A DNA stretch of 11,119 nt from Pleurotus djamor. Lineage: Eukaryota > Basidiomycota > Agaricomycetes > Agaricales > Pleurotaceae. Below the pieces are notes generated by a model. It searched no databases and was not told the DNA's origin. It worked only from the letters and a program-made list of their open reading frames with translations. A program made the position numbers and the translations under genes. Below are positions 8,500 through 11,119 of this stretch, in pieces. Numbering within the stretch: position 1 is the first letter of the stretch; every line of letters begins with the position of its first letter. The stretch covers positions 1 through 11,119 of the forward strand of contig JAPEVF010001317.1 of the NCBI GenBank assembly GCA_029747585.1, in the 5' to 3' direction.

Positions 8500-8669
8500 T
8501 TTTTTCACCTTCCTTTTCCAGCTCTCTTACTGACCCACAATAAAACTTCGGCTCTGAACATTTCGCAAGCCTTTCCTACCACGTCGTTCCCTTCAAACCC
8601 CACCGCTCCCCGTCCCCACCCTCCCCGTCGTTCGCTCTCGCATTCGTTGAACGATTTCCGTAGCCCTCG
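8500..8669 (+). promoter_or_regulatory. Pyrimidine-rich leader of the metalloreductase gene
   Basis: The stretch before ATG 8670 is dominated by C and T (for example the CCCCACCGCTCCCCGTCCCC-like region near 8600-8630). It probably covers the transcription start and leader. The start context is CCCTCGATGGCT, with G at +4. Confidence 0.4.
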
Positions 8670-10999
8670 ATGGCTGATACAGGTACTCCGCCCGTGATTC
8701 CTGAAGAGTTCCAAGTCTACAAGTGAGTCCTTACTCTATCTTATTACTCTATATTCGTCGATTTCCTCTTTTGCCTAACCAAGAACCTGAATAGTTCGTA
8801 CGTTATTGACCCGAAGTGGCAACGCAAATTCTCCGCTATATGGGCGTCATGTCTTGGTGTGGTGATACTTTTCACCCTTCCTCGAGTGTTTAGAGCGCTT
8901 CGGAGTGGGCAGATTGATGCTCTTGGTTGGGCGTTTGGTGTGAGAGAGGTCGGTGGTGGGAATTACAAGTTGATGGAAACGAAAGAGTGTGAGGAGTCGG
9001 GGAGAACTCAACAGACACCTCCAAGTCAGCAGAGGAATTGGATTTTTGGGGCGATGGATACGGTAGCGTCGGTTGGGCTGTGGACGGCCCCGGGGATAGA
9101 GCTCAGCCTCGCTCAACGTATGTCGTTTTCCATCAACAATGGTGTGGTGGACTCGGTGCTGACCTGCCCTCCATAGTCTTCGTCATCGTCGCGTACATCG
9201 CGATAGTCCTTGTTTGCATGATCACCGATGCCGTCCTCATGGAAAATTCGAACAGAGCTGGTAAGGAATCAATTGAATCATCCCCCTACATCAATCTTTG
9301 CTTCCCACTTCCCACGTCATGCATCGCGGATTGCTTACGGATAGTTGACGTTTACTTCCAGGATTCATCGCATTCGCCCAAATCCCTATCATCTTCCTCT
9401 TCGCCACGAAGAATTCCGTTCTATCCCTCCTCTTAGGCCCAGGCTCTGGGTACGAGAAGCTGAATTACATTCATCGATGGTCCGCGCGTACCATGCTCGT
9501 CTGCGTCATCCTCCACGGTTCAATGTGGATAAATAACCATCTGGCGTACGGTCTCGATATCCTCGGAGAGCAGAAAGAGACTAGCGGTATCGCTGCGTTC
9601 GGTGTTCTATGTATCCTGGTTTTATCCTCGTTACGACCAGTGAGGAGGTTATTCTACCAATCGTTCTTCGTCATCCAGTACGTCCTTCCGTATCCTCCTA
9701 GCAAAACCCTGAAAATCCATCATTGATTGTTCTTTTATTTTTATTTTTATTTTCTTTTTCAGCGTTTTGGGATTCGTCTCGTTCTTTATTACCATCTGCT
9801 ATCACACGCCGTATGCCACGCCGTGGATATTCCCACCGTTGGCATTTTATGGGTTTGATATGCTCCTGCGTTTCTTCCGGTATCGAATCAAAGATGCCAC
9901 CTTGATGGCCATCGGGGATCAAATGACTCTCGTAAGTCCCCCGATCTCATCGTTCTCATAACCTCCCCTTGGGATTTGGGATTCTTAACTCACGATCATT
10001 CGTTCATCCATCTAGATTCGCATACCCGATTGCGACGCTGGTTGGGTCGCCGGTCAACATATTCGATTACGAGTTTTCTTCGCTGGACGGGTGTTTGAGA
10101 GTCACCCGCTTACTATCGCTTCGGCTCCGCCAGATGGCGGTGCTGGCTCGGAGGGGATACTTTTGGGAGCGAGAGTATGTGGGGATTGGACGAAGGCGTT
10201 GAATGCATATGCTGCACAGGAGGGTAAACGTCTCGCCCCGAAGATGAGAAAAGATAAGGTTGAAGATGGAGATGGAGATGAGAAGGGTTTCCAACATCAT
10301 GGCGTGGATTCTATGGTGGAAGTACCGGTGCATGTTATGATTGATGGGCCGTATGGGGGGTCGAGTGTGGATGTGGGAGAGTATGAGAGTGCGTTGCTCG
10401 TTGCTGGAGGGAGTGGGATTACGTTTACGCTGGGGTTGTTGGATGATATCGTTGGGAGATGTGTTGTTCTCGACCGACCAGCTGGGGAGAAGACGAAGAG
10501 GATTGAGTTTGCTTGGTGTATCAAATCTTTCGGTACGTGTTGCAACTCGCGATACACGATTGGGGTACTTACGCTTTGATGTTTGTTTCTAGGCGCGATA
10601 ACATGGTTCGCTCCTCAACTTATAGCCGTCGCAAAGAAAGCCGCGAACTCATCACTCGATCTACACATAACGATCTTCGTTACATGTCTCTGTGACCCAG
10701 AAGCGATCCCTCCCATCCCAAACTGCGACGTCATCATCGAACGGCCGTCTGTCCACGCCCTTCTGAAAGCATTGATCACACCTCCAGCGCAGTCACAGTC
10801 AAATACCATGGTGGACGATGAAACCGATCAAACGAAGTCGAAGTTGAAGTGGGTTGGGTTGGGTGGGGGTGTGGCGGTTTGTGCGAGTGGGCCGGAGAGT
10901 TTGGTTAGAGCGTCTTCGAATGCTGTTGCGAAGGTTGGGGTGGTGGAGGGGACGAAGGTTGGGGGGATTGCGCTGCATACTGAGTTGTTTGCGTTGTAG
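8670..10999 (+). CDS. Ferric/cupric reductase transmembrane component (FRE type)
   Basis: Seven exons (8670-8722, 8795-9117, 9177-9260, 9362-9677, 9763-9931, 10016-10532, 10593-10999) splice to 622 residues with every phase closing. The enzyme passes electrons from NADPH through FAD and two hemes across the membrane to reduce Fe(III) or Cu(II) outside the cell. An N-terminal membrane segment lies at about 32-50. The heme-binding core has H191-x13-H205 and H259-x13-H273, the bis-heme pattern of ferric reductases and NADPH oxidases. The FAD motif is HPLTIAS (345-351). The NADPH-binding part has DGPYGG (425-430), VAGGSGIT (444-451) and CASGP (584-588). The C-terminus GGIALHTELFAL is typical of fungal FRE proteins. 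A charged insert (about 390-416) separates the FAD and NADPH parts. It is divergent from the Ctr gene, which favours a role in copper or iron uptake. Preferred metal cannot be read from sequence. Confidence 0.95.
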
Positions 11000-11003
11000 T
11001 TGA

Positions 11004-11117
11004 CTACTCTATACTTTCTCTTCGTCCTTTGGGATTTATCTTCGATAAGCTAGAGTATGTCGTGATCGGATGGTCCCACTGCTCAGGCTTGGGAGGAGTT
11101 AGAGCTGCGGCGCCGGT
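11004..11117 (-). CDS. Possible C-terminal end of a convergent gene cut by the right edge
   Basis: A - strand frame enters from the right edge and runs to a TAG at 11006-11004. It encodes about 37 residues with a protein-like mix (PPKPEQWDHPITTYSS, then a basic KINPKGRRESIE tail). Its stop would lie four bases beyond the reductase stop, so the two genes would have fully overlapping 3' untranslated regions. The frame is too short to identify, and it may be open by chance. Confidence 0.28.
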   Translation of the reverse strand, partial: TGAAALTPPKPEQWDHPITTYSSLSKINPKGRRESIE

Positions 11118-11119
11118 GT

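Larger units (their letters stand above)
6590..8669. other. Divergent region of about 2.1 kb between copper transporter and metalloreductase
   Basis: This region must contain the promoters of both metal genes. Near the transporter, the - strand leader is C/T-rich. A TTTGCTCG word at 7366-7373 resembles the yeast Mac1 copper-response element. On the - strand at 6982-6973, TTTTTGCTGA fits the degenerate fission-yeast Cuf1 element. Both words are short enough to occur by chance. An N lies at 6876. From about 6660 to 7250 the + strand is purine-rich with no coding signal. The part from 7547 to 8212 has protein-like pieces and is listed separately. Confidence 0.5.

Overview
The window looks like nuclear DNA of a filamentous basidiomycete, probably an Agaricomycete. 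The genes are cut by many short GT-AG introns (about 55-121 nt), several with CTAAC/CTGAC-type branch sites. Coding starts follow pyrimidine-rich leaders, and there are no bacterial-style operons. Three Ns (137-138, 186) near the left edge and one at 6876 mark a draft assembly. I saw no tRNA, rRNA, CRISPR array or intact transposon.

Left part (1-2895): a possible C-terminal scrap of a gene entering from the left edge, then about 1 kb without a convincing gene. After that comes a tail-to-tail pair of paralogous unknown proteins (1174-1851 on + and 2013-2895 on -). They share an unusual core (LWD...ALAE, SRLLQIxWIT, FLGLxDRxL, GGG, RWEDGE, PW). Middle left (2896-4978): an untranslated or regulatory stretch, then a three-exon gene for a nuclear-looking zinc-finger protein. 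It contains an internal tandem duplication of a double C2HC module, and the intron position has been duplicated with it.

Right part (4979-11119): a pyrimidine-rich spacer, then a four-exon Ctr-family copper transporter on the - strand (5737-6589). About 2.1 kb further on is a seven-exon ferric/cupric reductase on the + strand (8670-10999). These two are divergent and functionally matched: surface metalloreductases reduce Cu(II) to Cu(I), which is the form Ctr channels import. The 2.1 kb between them holds the two promoters and what may be a decayed spliced gene (about 7547-8212). Beyond the reductase, a - strand frame running off the right edge may be the tail of a convergent gene.

The two metal genes are secure: exon phases close to complete reading frames and family-defining residues are present. 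The paralogue pair and the zinc-finger protein are secure as genes but of unknown function. Other calls are weak and marked as such.
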